DNA of 31,116 nucleotides from contig JAEZED010000117.1 in assembly GCA_023417885.1 (NCBI GenBank), positions 1-31,116 on the forward strand, read 5' to 3'. Both the position numbers and the translations under genes were made by a program. Below are positions 22,695 through 31,116 of this stretch, piece after piece (within the stretch, counting starts at the first letter, position 1; each line of letters starts with the position of its first letter). Source of the DNA: Planctomycetota bacterium. Lineage in GTDB: Bacteria; Planctomycetota; Phycisphaerae; Tepidisphaerales; Tepidisphaeraceae. The notes below the pieces were generated by a model, which had not been told where the DNA came from, made no database searches, and worked only from the letters and a program-made list of their open reading frames with translations.

Positions 22695-22718
22695 TGCAGC
22701 GACGCGACTCCGAGCTGC

Positions 22719-23586
22719 TCAGTCGGCCCCACTGGGCGCGTCTTCGGGGGCAGATCGTGCCTCCTCCTCGGCCTGCTTGAGGATCGTGACCACACCCCAG
22801 TGCTCCTTGTTTGCCGCAAGCGCGCGGGCGGTCATCCCACCCTTGTCCATGAGCAGCGGATCCGCCCCCAGGTCGAGCAGGGCTTTCACCGGCTCCGTCC
22901 AGCCGCGCTCCGCCATCGACATCAGTGGCGTGCGGCCATCCTCCGTCCGGATGTTCACATCGGCACCGGCTTCGATCAGGAGCTTGGCCACCTGCGACAC
23001 CTGCCTCGGGCCCACCGTGTCGCCGGGCGTATGCACAAGCCACTCCAGCGGCGTCCGCTCCCGCGAGCCCTTGCCACTCGGCCGCGTCGGATCGGCCCCG
23101 TGCTCCAGGAGCAGGGCGACGATCTCTGCATCGCCGCGCGAAGCGGCGAGGTGGAGCGGGAGATAAGCGTCCGTTCGCGACGCGGCGTGGAAGGCGGCAT
23201 CCGGATCTGCCTTCGCCGCCAGCAGTTCGCGGACCACCTTCACATTCGGCCGGGCCATTCGGCAGGCCTCGATCAGCGGCGTTGTCGAGTTGTTGCCACC
23301 GCCCCCTTTGTCCACCTCGGCGCCTTTGCTCAGCAGGTACTTGACCATCGCGTGGTCGTCCCGCTTCACCGCAAGGGCGAGCGGGGTGAAGAAGCCCTTC
23401 ATGAACTGATCGTCCGGACGGGTTCACCGCGTCCGGATCCGCCGCAAGGATCCGCGCTACGCGCTGCTTGTCTCCGGATCGCACGGCGTCGTGAATCGCA
23501 CCTGCCGACGCGACGAGCGGAAAGCAAAAGAACGCAAGCGCGATCGCGAAGGCGGCGCGCGGCCCGATGCGTGTGATGTCCGACAT
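22719..23586 (-). pseudogene. Secreted ankyrin-repeat protein with a one-base frameshift
   Basis: The first part, from ATG 23586, reads MSDITRIGPRAAFAIALAFF, a signal peptide ending near VASA. It then gives a first ankyrin-like helix pair, AIHDAVRSGDKQRVARILAADPDAVN. Near 23422-23429 the reading frame must move by one base (drop one C in AACCCGTCC) to continue as RPDDQFMKGFFTPLALAVKRDDHAMVKYLLSKGAEVD and four more repeats (TPLIEACR..., YLPLHLAASRGDAEIVALLLEHGADP, TPLMSMAERG..., MTARALAANKEHWG). With the correction, the product would be 288 residues, exported and used for protein-protein contacts. The unbroken part from ATG 23402 (227 residues) could also be translated alone, without export. 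The cause may be a sequencing error, a real mutation or frameshifting. Confidence 0.75.
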
Positions 23587-23593
23587 GCGCCTG

Positions 23594-23599
23594 ATTCTG
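23594..23599 (-). promoter_or_regulatory. Possible -10 element (CAGAAT) of a leaderless ankyrin transcript
   Basis: CAGAAT on the minus strand is followed by 7 bases and ATG 23586, the same arrangement as at pilT. It supports 23586 as the genuine start of the frameshifted gene. Confidence 0.35.
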
Positions 23600-23699
23600 C
23601 ACGTCCAGAAGAAGGTTGCAACACTGCGAAAGAGCTTGTTCGGAGAATCAGCTGCACACCGTCGCGCGCTGGCGCGGTGCCCGCAGACCATCGCTGAAC

Positions 23700-23733
23700 A
23701 AAAACCCGCCCTTGCCTGGCGGCGCGGGGCGGG
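23700..23733 (-). terminator. Intrinsic terminator of murA
   Basis: On the minus strand CCCGCCC, a 15-base loop and GGGCGGG are followed by TTTTTG (23704-23700). It begins 28 bases beyond the murA stop. Confidence 0.7.
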
Positions 23734-23761
23734 GAAAGGGACTGGAGGCAGAAGGTCGTGA

Positions 23762-25126
<1,365 letters not shown>

Positions 25127-25433
25127 GTGGTCCCGTCCGTGGGTTGAAGGCCAGGGTTGAGGCGCCCCCGCGGGTTGCAAGGGCGCGCTGCCTGAACGCA
25201 TCGGCCGATCCGTCGACCGAGGGCCACCGCCGGGCGTCGACCGGTAACACGGTCGCGTCGCCGACCTCCTGTCGGCGCGGCGGGTGGCTGCTGAAGTATG
25301 CCCGCTCGGCTCGCCGGGTCCAAGCGCGTCCGCCCGATCACCGGCTGATTCTGAACCTTTCGTGGACCGTCCGGCGTCAAACGCGCAGGATCTGCGCGGG
25401 AATTGCCCCTCCGCGCGCACCGGCGACGCCATT

Positions 25434-25439
25434 TACGAT
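25434..25439 (+). promoter_or_regulatory. Possible -10 element (TACGAT) of the kelch gene
   Basis: TACGAT sits 74 bases before ATG 25514. Here the gene has a Shine-Dalgarno site, which fits a leadered message. A TTGCCC upstream is 25 bases away, too far for a standard -35. Confidence 0.3.
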
Positions 25440-25500
25440 GCGTCGGACGCGCCCACCCGCGGCGCCGATCAACGCCTGTCAACCCGGACTCCAACTCGCA

Positions 25501-25505
25501 GAGGG
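25501..25505 (+). promoter_or_regulatory. Shine-Dalgarno site of the kelch gene
   Basis: GAGGG, 8 bases before ATG 25514. It sets the start directly ahead of the ESLEPRRLL signature. Confidence 0.6.
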
Positions 25506-25513
25506 TGAAAAAT

Positions 25514-27112
25514 ATGTATCTCCCACGCCGTCCCTGTGCCGCCGCCGTCGAAAGCCTGGAGCCGCGCCGGCTGCTCGCCGGCTTCGCCGCGACCATCAAC
25601 TTCCAGCCGGCGGAGGTGGGACCGGTCGAGTTCACGCGCGCCGACTTCGGAAGGCCCTTCGCGGAGCGCGGCAACGGGCTGACGTACGGCTGGTCGCGCG
25701 ATCTCGAGGACGCCGGCGCGATGGTCGATCGCGACTCCGAGCGCGACCTGATCGGGCTGGCCTTCGGCGGGCGCCCGGGCAACGGCCCCGCTGGCGAGGT
25801 CGATGGCGTGGACGAGCGCTTCGACACGTTCGCCCAGGTCGAGGTCGGGGACGAATGGCGCATCGAGGTGCCCAACGGCACCTACGCCGTCGCACTCGTC
25901 AGCGGCGACCCCGAGTTCCAGGGCGGCGTCGGAACCCAGCGGCACATCTGGACCGTCAACGGCGAGTCCGCCATGGATGCCCGGCCTCTGGCGGCCTATC
26001 CGTGGGGCGAGGCGGTGACCTTCGTCGAGGTGACCGACGGCCTGATCACGCTGCGCGCGGGCGAGGGAAGCATGGGCGGCTCGCTATCGTGGCTGCGCGT
26101 CGCGGAGGTCGATCCGCTGCCGCAGTACGAGGAGGGGGAGTCGATTGAATGGGAGGACTTCAGCGAGGACGCCGCCAGCCCGGTGCGGCGGATCGAGGGG
26201 GGTTCGGTGCGCGTCGGCGACAAGCTCTACGTGATGGGCGGCTTCGGCGAGGCCTACCTCACCACGCAGAAGCGGATGGACATCCTCGACATCCCCACGC
26301 TCACCTGGAGCCCCGGCGCCGACCTCCCGGCGGAGGCGGCCGAGACGCACATCGCCTTCGCCGGCGACCCGGCGCGCGGGCACATCTACTGGCTTTCTGG
26401 GCAGATCGGGACGGGCCAGAACGGTGTGAGCTTCGACGTCACGCCTTCCGTCTGGCGCTACGTCATCTCCGAGAACCGCTGGGAGCGCTACGTCGATCTC
26501 CCAGAGCCGCGCTACGGGGCCGCCGCGGCCGTGGTGGGGGACGAGCTATTTTTCTTCGGCGGAAACGACGAGTCTCGCGTGGTGGCACGCGGCGACGGGT
26601 GGAAAGTCGACCTGACCCAGCCACTCGTGGACGCCGACGGCAACGGCATCCCCGAGGGACCCGCCTGGGAGCCGATCGCCCCGATGCTCGTCGCGGGCGA
26701 TCACCTCAACGCCGACGCACTCAATGGCAAGATCTACATCACCGGCAGCGAGCATGCCCACGGCACGAGCTACGTCCAGCAGCGGGAGGTGCAGATCTAC
26801 GACCCGGATGCGGACGAATGGAGCCTGGGCGCGCCGCTGCCCGTCGCCAGCAGCCACAATCGATCCGTCGTCCACGACGGCCGCATCTGGGTTTTCGGCG
26901 GGCAGCGCGAGACGCAGATCGTGCTGGACGATGTGCGGAGCTACGACCCGCTGACGGACACGTGGAAGGTGCACGACCCGATGCGGGAGACCCGCAAGGC
27001 CGGGTACGTCTTCATCGAGGACGACAACATCTACTACATTGCCGGCGACGCCTACCTGGGCGGCTTCCCCTTCCGCGCGGTCGTCGGCCGGTTCGTGAGC
27101 GACGTCACCTAG
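25514..27112 (+). CDS. Secreted kelch-repeat protein with N-terminal LEPRRLL motif
   Basis: A 532-residue protein. The N-terminus MYLPRRPCAAAVESLEPRRL continues LAGF. LEPRRLL (15-21) is the signature carried by many large exported planctomycete proteins, which lack a classic signal peptide. Residues about 27-165 look like a malectin-type carbohydrate-binding domain (INFQPAEVGPVEF, VEVGDEWRIEVPNGTYAVAL, HIWTVNGES). Residues about 205-530 are kelch repeats forming a beta-propeller, seen as VGDKLYVMGGFGEAYLTTQKRMDILDIPTLTWS, VVGDELFFFGGND, DALNGKIYITGS, HDGRIWVFGGQRE and YDPLTDTWKVHDP. A glycan-binding or surface role is likely, but no catalytic residues are recognised. GAGGG before ATG 25514 fixes the start. 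A stem-loop follows the stop. Confidence 0.85.
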   Translation: MYLPRRPCAAAVESLEPRRLLAGFAATINFQPAEVGPVEFTRADFGRPFAERGNGLTYGWSRDLEDAGAMVDRDSERDLIGLAFGGRPGNGPAGEVDGVDERFDTFAQVEVGDEWRIEVPNGTYAVALVSGDPEFQGGVGTQRHIWTVNGESAMDARPLAAYPWGEAVTFVEVTDGLITLRAGEGSMGGSLSWLRVAEVDPLPQYEEGESIEWEDFSEDAASPVRRIEGGSVRVGDKLYVMGGFGEAYLTTQKRMDILDIPTLTWSPGADLPAEAAETHIAFAGDPARGHIYWLSGQIGTGQNGVSFDVTPSVWRYVISENRWERYVDLPEPRYGAAAAVVGDELFFFGGNDESRVVARGDGWKVDLTQPLVDADGNGIPEGPAWEPIAPMLVAGDHLNADALNGKIYITGSEHAHGTSYVQQREVQIYDPDADEWSLGAPLPVASSHNRSVVHDGRIWVFGGQRETQIVLDDVRSYDPLTDTWKVHDPMRETRKAGYVFIEDDNIYYIAGDAYLGGFPFRAVVGRFVSDVT

Positions 27113-27124
27113 CCGCGCCGGAGG

Positions 27125-27146
27125 CCCCGCCGCTTCAGCGGCGGGG
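27125..27146 (+). terminator. Stem-loop between the kelch and hrpB genes
   Basis: CCCCGCCGC-TTCA-GCGGCGGGG, a perfect 9-bp stem with a four-base loop, 12 bases after the kelch stop. It has no T-tract. It also occupies the place where a -35 for the hrpB -10 candidate would lie. Confidence 0.45.
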
Positions 27147-27162
27147 TCGGAGCACGACGAGA

Positions 27163-27168
27163 TAAACT
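27163..27168 (+). promoter_or_regulatory. Possible -10 element (TAAACT) of a leaderless hrpB transcript
   Basis: TAAACT is followed by 9 bases and GTG 27178, and no Shine-Dalgarno motif is present. The same hexamer precedes the ligase gene start. Confidence 0.35.
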
Positions 27169-27177
27169 CCCCCCGTC

Positions 27178-29745
27178 GTGACCACGCCCGGGTCCCTCCT
27201 GCCCCTGCCGATCGACCCGTTCGTCCCGCGGGTGATCGAGGCGCTGCGCGCGGGGCGCGATGTCGTCCTCGTCGCCGAGCCCGGCGCGGGAAAGACGACG
27301 CGCATCGCCCCGGCGCTCGTGCAATCCCGCCTCCTGGCGGCGCCCAATGAGCAGGTGATCATGCTCCAGCCGCGCCGGGTCGCCGCCCGCGCCGCGGCGG
27401 CGCGCATCGCCGAGGAGCAGGGTTGGCGCCTGGGCAGTGAAGTGGGCTACCAGGTGCGCTTCGAGCGAATGCTCTCCCGCGACACGCCCCTGCGCGTCCT
27501 GACCGAGGGGATTCTCGTCCGCCGGCTCGTCGGCGACCCGGAGCTGTCGGGCGTCGGGTGCGTGATCCTGGACGAGTTCCACGAGCGTTCGATTCACAGC
27601 GACCTGTCGCTGGCGATGCTGCGCGAGGCGAAGGCGGCGCTTCGGCCGGACCTGCGTCTCGTGGTGATGAGCGCCACGCTCGACGCCGACGCGGTCGCGA
27701 CATTCCTGGGCGAGACGACGCAGGTGGAGGTGTTCCACGTGCCCGGGCGGCTCTTCCCGGTGGAGGTGACATATGCCGGGGATCAGCCGCGTCCGACCGA
27801 GGATCGGGTCGCCGAGACACTTGCCTCGCTGCTGGAGCAGGCGCGCGCGGGCGGAGTCGAAGACGCGGGGGACGTGCTCGTCTTCCTGCCCGGCGTGCGG
27901 GAGATCGACCGCACGATGGGCGCGATCGACCGGATCGCCGCGCGCCACGGCTACGCCGTCCTGCCCCTCCACGGCTCGCTCACGAAGGACGAACAGGACG
28001 CCGCCGTCCGGTTCGACCCGTCGGGCCCGCCGCGCGTGATCTGCGCGACGAACATCGCCGAGACGTCGCTGACGCTGCCGGGGGTGCGCGCCGTGATCGA
28101 CTCCGGTCTTGTGCGCCAGGCCGGATACGACGCCGAGCGCGGGCTCGAGACGCTGCGCACCGAACGCATCAGCAAGGCCGGCGCCGAGCAGCGGGCGGGA
28201 CGCGCGGGGCGTGTCGCCGAGGGGCGCTGCATCCGGCTCTGGTCGAAGATGACCCACCACCGGCTGCCGGACTTCGACGTGCCGGAGATCCGCCGAGTCG
28301 ATCTCGCCGAGGCGGTGCTGGCGGTCCATGCCTGGGGCGAAACTCCCGCATCTTTCGGCTGGTTCGAACCGCCGGAGGCGCACCAGCTCGAATCGGCGAT
28401 GAAGCTGCTGGAGATGTTCGGCGCGGTCGAAGCCGGGCACCTCACCGCGCTCGGACGCGCATTGCAGCACCTCCCCGTTCACCCGCGCGCCGCCCGCCTG
28501 CTGCTTTCGGCCACGCCGGCGCTGCGCCCCGAGGCCGCGACGGCTGCAGCGATGCTCGGCGAGGGGGCCGAGGTTCCGGGCCGCCGAATCGCCGATATCC
28601 GCGAGCTGCTGGAGGCGTGGGAGCACCGGCGGCTCGATCCCGCAGTCGGCCGCGCCGTCGAGCGCGCGCGGGAAGCGTTGCTGCGCGCCGTGACATCCGA
28701 CGCACCGGCCGCGGCGCACGTTGAGTCGATCGAGGAACTGCTGCTGCTCGCATTCCCCGACCGCGTCTGTCGGCGTCGCTCACCCGACGCAGCAACGCTC
28801 GTCAACGGCGGCGGCGTGCGCCTGCCCGAGCCGTCGGCCGTGCGCGGCAACTGGTTCCTCGCCCTCGACCTCCGCCGCGGCACGCTGGCCCAGAAGCAGC
28901 AGGCGGACGTGCGGCTCCTCGCCGAGATCGACCCGGCGTGGCTGAGCAGGCACTTCCCCCAGCAGGTCGTCACCGAGAACAACGCTGAGTGGGATGAGCA
29001 GAAGGGACGCGTTTCGGCCGTCCGCCGCGTGCGCTATCACGACCTGGTGCTCGAACAGCAGCGAGGCGGCAGGCTGAACCCAGCCGTTGCCGCCCGCGCA
29101 TTGCGAGAACAGATCGCCGCCAAACCCGGGGGCGAAGAGGCATTCCTGTCAGAAGACCCGTACTACCAGTCGCTCATGCGGCGGACGGACCTGCTCGACA
29201 ACGCCCTGCCCGGCCACCTCCGTCCTCCGAACGCCACACTGATGCCACCCAGTGTGTTGGATGTGCTGGCCGACTCCTGCCTGACCGCCGCGCTACAGGG
29301 CGAAACGACCTTGGAACGAGTGCGGCAGTTGGCCATCGAGCTGATGCGTGCCACGGTGGCCGCCTCGCCCCTGGGCCGGCTGCTGAAGGAGCATGCGCCC
29401 GAATCAATCGAGGTTCCCTCTGGCAGCCGCATCACGCTGGACTGGTCCGGGGCGTTCTCCGACCCCTGCGGGCATGTCGGGCCGAGCATGGCGGTGCGCC
29501 TCCAGGAGCTCTTCGGTCTCGCCGAAACGCCGCGCGTGTGCGGCGGAACCGTGCCGGTAACGCTCCACCTGCTCGGGCCGAACTTCCGGCCGGTGCAGGT
29601 GACGAGCGATCTGGCGAGCTTCTGGTCGAACACCTATCCGCGGGTCCGAAAAGATCTGCGCGCGCGCTATCCGAAACATGCGTGGCCCGAGGATCCGCTC
29701 GCGGCGGAGCCTGTTCGCGGCGCGCGCCGAAGAGCGCCTTCGTGA
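27178..29745 (+). CDS. hrpB: ATP-dependent helicase HrpB (DEAH/RHA family)
   Basis: An 855-residue SF2 helicase of full HrpB length. Visible motifs are Walker A AEPGAGKTT (33-41), motif Ia MLQPRRVAARAAA, motif II LDEFHERS (131-138, the HrpB form of DEAH), motif III SATLD (165-169), motif V ICATNIAETSLTLPG and motif VI AEQRAGRAGR (near 337). The middle is a ratchet/HA2-like region (about 370-480). The C-terminal HrpB domain includes VPSGSRITLDWS and RVCGGTVPVTLHLLGPNFRPVQVTSDLASFWSNTYPRVRKDLRARYPKHAWPEDP cut into its usual blocks. The family unwinds nucleic acids using ATP, but its biological role in bacteria is poorly defined. It is cytoplasmic. The start is GTG 27178, close to the domain start and 9 bases after TAAACT. 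Confidence 0.94.
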   Translation: MTTPGSLLPLPIDPFVPRVIEALRAGRDVVLVAEPGAGKTTRIAPALVQSRLLAAPNEQVIMLQPRRVAARAAAARIAEEQGWRLGSEVGYQVRFERMLSRDTPLRVLTEGILVRRLVGDPELSGVGCVILDEFHERSIHSDLSLAMLREAKAALRPDLRLVVMSATLDADAVATFLGETTQVEVFHVPGRLFPVEVTYAGDQPRPTEDRVAETLASLLEQARAGGVEDAGDVLVFLPGVREIDRTMGAIDRIAARHGYAVLPLHGSLTKDEQDAAVRFDPSGPPRVICATNIAETSLTLPGVRAVIDSGLVRQAGYDAERGLETLRTERISKAGAEQRAGRAGRVAEGRCIRLWSKMTHHRLPDFDVPEIRRVDLAEAVLAVHAWGETPASFGWFEPPEAHQLESAMKLLEMFGAVEAGHLTALGRALQHLPVHPRAARLLLSATPALRPEAATAAAMLGEGAEVPGRRIADIRELLEAWEHRRLDPAVGRAVERAREALLRAVTSDAPAAAHVESIEELLLLAFPDRVCRRRSPDAATLVNGGGVRLPEPSAVRGNWFLALDLRRGTLAQKQQADVRLLAEIDPAWLSRHFPQQVVTENNAEWDEQKGRVSAVRRVRYHDLVLEQQRGGRLNPAVAARALREQIAAKPGGEEAFLSEDPYYQSLMRRTDLLDNALPGHLRPPNATLMPPSVLDVLADSCLTAALQGETTLERVRQLAIELMRATVAASPLGRLLKEHAPESIEVPSGSRITLDWSGAFSDPCGHVGPSMAVRLQELFGLAETPRVCGGTVPVTLHLLGPNFRPVQVTSDLASFWSNTYPRVRKDLRARYPKHAWPEDPLAAEPVRGARRRAPS

Positions 29746-30046
29746 CTGTCTGAGGCAATTATTTTCTTGAACGGGCGGCGAAAGTCGTGTGGACTGCCCG
29801 CGCGCCCTCCGGGTGGTGGCTCGCCCGGGCGCGCCGCTGCGATCGGACCGTTCGCGGCGGGCCGGAGCGGCGGGTCCGACGGCAGCGGTTTGATGCCTTG
29901 ACCGCCCTTGGGGCTCCGGCTTAAATCCGCGCCACCGGCCACGCCAGCCGATCCGAAAGCGGCACGAACTTTGGGCGGGGAGATATCCGGCAGAGGCTGT
30001 GAGCGACAACCCATCAGGAGGCCGCCGCGGTACAGGCGGGAATCCC
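29746..30046. other. 301-base region with a stem and a promoter, no gene seen
   Basis: After the hrpB stop comes an AT-rich patch (AATTATTTTCTTG), then a GC-rich part with the 7-base inverted repeat TCGGACC (29843-29849) / GGTCCGA (29873-29879). A sigma-70 promoter follows at 29898. No clear intrinsic terminator is seen. An in-frame GTG at 29999 could extend the acidic-tail protein by 16 residues. Confidence 0.45.
29898..29926 (+). promoter_or_regulatory. Sigma-70 type promoter of the acidic-tail gene
   Basis: TTGACC, a 17-base spacer and TTAAAT. Transcription would begin near 29933, giving a leader of about 114 bases to ATG 30047. The same TTGACC-N17 design is seen at the tRNA promoter. Confidence 0.55.
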
Positions 30047-30496
30047 ATGAAACAGACTTCCCATCGCAACGATTCCACGGGCGCGGGGCGCGCGGCGGCG
30101 GAATCGGCCGGCCAGGCGCTCGCCGTGAAGCTGGCGCCGGAGATCAAGCCCAATGCGCTGGGGGCTCCGCGACTGGAGCTTCGTCCCGGGCGCGACGGGC
30201 CCCGGTTCAGCGCGCGCTTCATGGAGGCCGAGGATTTCGCCGCCGCCTCCCCGTTCGACGATCCGGTCGCCGCCTACGACGACACGGAGGAGGACGAGTT
30301 CGCCGAGGAGGACACCGAGTTCGGGGACGACGAGGACGAGGAAGAGGAAGACGAGTTCGACGACGAGGATGAGGACGACGACGAAGAAGACGACGACTTC
30401 GATGACGACGACGACGAGGAGGAAGACGACGAATTCGACGAGGACGAGGAGGACGAGTTCGACGACGAGGAAGACGAGTTTGACGACGAGGACTGA
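30047..30496 (+). CDS. Small protein with a long Asp/Glu tail
   Basis: A 149-residue protein of unknown function. The first 60 residues are ordinary and mildly basic (MKQTSHRNDSTGAGRAAAES, then KLAPEIKPNALGAPRLELRPGRDGPRFSARFMEAEDF). The last 70 or so consist almost entirely of Asp and Glu, broken by Phe in repeated EDEF and DDEF blocks, and end in DDED. There is no signal peptide or membrane span. Such a polyanion could bind basic proteins or cations, or mimic nucleic acid, but nothing in the sequence decides this. The coding DNA of the tail is a degenerate run of GAC/GAG/GAA codons. ATG 30047 has only a weak GCGGGA ahead. GTG 29999 is an alternative start. A good promoter lies upstream and a terminator follows. 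Confidence 0.75.
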   Translation: MKQTSHRNDSTGAGRAAAESAGQALAVKLAPEIKPNALGAPRLELRPGRDGPRFSARFMEAEDFAAASPFDDPVAAYDDTEEDEFAEEDTEFGDDEDEEEEDEFDDEDEDDDEEDDDFDDDDDEEEDDEFDEDEEDEFDDEEDEFDDED

Positions 30497-30530
30497 TCCC
30501 TCGCCTCCGCAATCCGGATGATCGAGCCGC

Positions 30531-30559
30531 CGCCCGCCAGTTCGCGGGCGTTTTCTTTT
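30531..30559 (+). terminator. Intrinsic terminator of the acidic-tail gene
   Basis: CGCCCGC-CAGTTC-GCGGGCG followed by TTTTCTTTT. It is 34 bases after the stop and 14 bases before the stop of the convergent membrane-protein gene. Confidence 0.85.
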
Positions 30560-30573
30560 GTTGCCGCACTCTC

Positions 30574-30996
30574 TCAGGTCGGCGCGCCGGTGACGCCGGC
30601 CCCGTCCCCGGGCCGCGCGCGGCGGCGGGCGTCGCGCTCGAAGTGATTGTCGTAGTAGTAATGCTCCCCGCGCACCCAGGCCAGGAGCGACGCGGCGGCG
30701 TAGGCCGGCAGAAAGAGCAGGCCCCATCGCTCACACTGCGCGACATGCACGCGCTCGTGCGCGCGCGTCAGGTCATGCGCCGCGGCATCCACCGCCAGCA
30801 CGACGTGGCCGAGCGTCATCGCCGCCGCGCCCACGCGACGAAGCATTCGTGTCGCCAGTCCGCCGTGAACCTCCAGCACGCCTTCCACGAGGCGCGCGCC
30901 CCCGCCGCTGGCCAGGGCCAGCAGGAGCAGGAGGATCCCGACGAGCGTCGTCGGGCCCGCCCACAGGTATCGCAGGAGCGTCAGGAGCGGTCTCAC
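30574..30996 (-). CDS. Small membrane protein with HExxH motif
   Basis: A 140-residue protein with two clear hydrophobic stretches, LWAGPTTLVGILLLLLALAS (about 11-30) and WGLLFLPAYAAASLLAWV (about 91-108), and perhaps a third weaker one near 56-70. Between them lies DLTRAHERVHVAQCERWG, where His-Glu-Arg-Val-His fits HExxH, the zinc site of many metallopeptidases. The stretch HERVH..Q.ERWG is seen in a family of conserved hypothetical bacterial proteins. Peptidase activity is not established for it, and a third zinc ligand is not obvious (a later RGEHYYYDNHFERDA is a candidate). The start is GTG 30996, 10 bases after CATAAT, and the N-terminus fits a membrane segment. Confidence 0.7.
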   Translation of the reverse strand: MRPLLTLLRYLWAGPTTLVGILLLLLALASGGGARLVEGVLEVHGGLATRMLRRVGAAAMTLGHVVLAVDAAAHDLTRAHERVHVAQCERWGLLFLPAYAAASLLAWVRGEHYYYDNHFERDARRRARPGDGAGVTGAPT

Positions 30997-31006
30997 CGGT
31001 GCGCCG

Positions 31007-31012
31007 ATTATG
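31007..31012 (-). promoter_or_regulatory. Possible -10 element (CATAAT) for the small membrane protein
   Basis: CATAAT on the minus strand matches TATAAT at five of six positions and ends 10 bases before GTG 30996. This fits a transcript with almost no leader. Confidence 0.4.
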
Positions 31013-31022
31013 ACACCTGTCG

Positions 31023-31040
31023 CCGCCGCGCCAGCGGCGG
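31023..31040. repeat. Short inverted repeat CCGCCG / CGGCGG
   Basis: Two 6-base arms around CGCCAG, just upstream of the last gene. It may be part of a promoter region, but simple GC-rich repeats like this are common by chance. Confidence 0.2.
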
Positions 31041-31058
31041 ATCGTGAGCAACCTGTCG

Positions 31059-31098
31059 CCAGGGGCCGGCGCGCGATTTTCTTCCCGCCGGCCCCTGG
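31059..31098. repeat. Perfect 12-bp inverted repeat at the right edge
   Basis: CCAGGGGCCGGC and GCCGGCCCCTGG flank a 16-base loop containing TTTTCTT. The stem is very stable, but no T-run follows on either side. It could be a terminator for a gene beyond the window, an operator, or a dispersed palindromic element. Confidence 0.5.
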
Positions 31099-31116
31099 AG
31101 CGCCGCGGAACGGGGT

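Larger units (their letters stand above)
25127..25513. other. 387-base divergent intergenic region
   Basis: This region separates murA (minus) from the kelch gene (plus). I see no convincing gene. On the plus strand TTTACGATG (25432-25440) contains a TACGAT -10 candidate, which would give the kelch message a leader of about 70 bases. No matching -35 at 17 bases and no clear murA promoter were found. Confidence 0.4.

Noticed and set aside
21791..22780. Plus-strand 329-codon frame over the amidotransferase
   Set aside because: It is out of frame with a gene that has every TrpG/PabA motif, and its translation is Arg/Pro-rich.
25127..25432. N-terminal extension of MurA
   Set aside because: The family begins at the residue equivalent to ATG 25126. 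The upstream codons encode Ser/Arg/Pro-rich sequence with no similarity to MurA.
30283..30496. Repetitive DNA that might be taken for a tandem repeat or CRISPR-like array
   Set aside because: The repetition follows GAC/GAG/GAA codons of the acidic tail, with irregular period and no unique spacers.
30014..30727. Minus-strand frame encoding a strongly hydrophobic Val/Leu run
   Set aside because: The hydrophobic run is simply the complement of the Asp/Glu codon repeat on the plus strand. No start or ribosome site supports it, and it overlaps a terminator and another gene.

Overview
The window looks like ordinary chromosome from a high-GC planctomycete, most likely of the Phycisphaerae type. Three things point there. 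A secreted kelch protein begins with the ESLEPRRLL signature found at the N-terminus of many planctomycete exported proteins. A second exported protein ends in a PEP-CTERM signal followed by RRRR. A pseudopilin of the H-X9-DG type, abundant in that phylum, is also present. The taxonomic call is an inference from these motifs, not from a marker gene.

Layout. Positions 1-587 hold the start of a low-complexity gene leaving the left edge on the minus strand, followed by a divergent GNAT/SCP2 acetyltransferase (818-2122). A minus-strand block from 2185 to 5671 carries a pseudopilin next to a LolA-like membrane protein, then a solute-binding protein with no transporter partners in view. A tRNA-Arg(ACG) with its own promoter and terminator sits at 5766-5839. 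Next come an ABC-2 exporter pair (5952-8482), a SAM methyltransferase, a GT2 glycosyltransferase and three envelope proteins of unknown role, two of them translationally coupled (11082-14182). A TPR lipoprotein (14323-16056) is divergent from an ATP-dependent DNA ligase (16196-18076). The right half holds a PEP-CTERM protein, a flippase-like membrane protein, a PilT ATPase, a degenerate HMA protein, a TrpG/PabA amidotransferase, a frameshifted ankyrin gene, MurA, the kelch protein, the helicase HrpB, a protein with an extremely acidic tail, and a small membrane protein with an HExxH motif.

How it fits together. Most entries are housekeeping or envelope genes in short transcription units, and I see no mobile element, CRISPR array, prophage or defence island. 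The clearest functional links are the ABC ATPase/permease pair, the coupled pair at 13580, and the pseudopilin/LolA-like pair. The most interesting signals lie at the level of expression and protein tethering. Ten genes start 6-10 bases after a bare -10-like hexamer of the form YANNNT, mostly without an obvious Shine-Dalgarno site, which suggests widespread leaderless transcripts. A second group has good Shine-Dalgarno sites instead. The ATP-dependent ligase ends in QLNLF, which resembles a bacterial sliding-clamp binding peptide.

Limits: all calls come from reading the sequence, and no homology search was run. Very high GC creates long antisense open frames over almost every gene, and these were left out.
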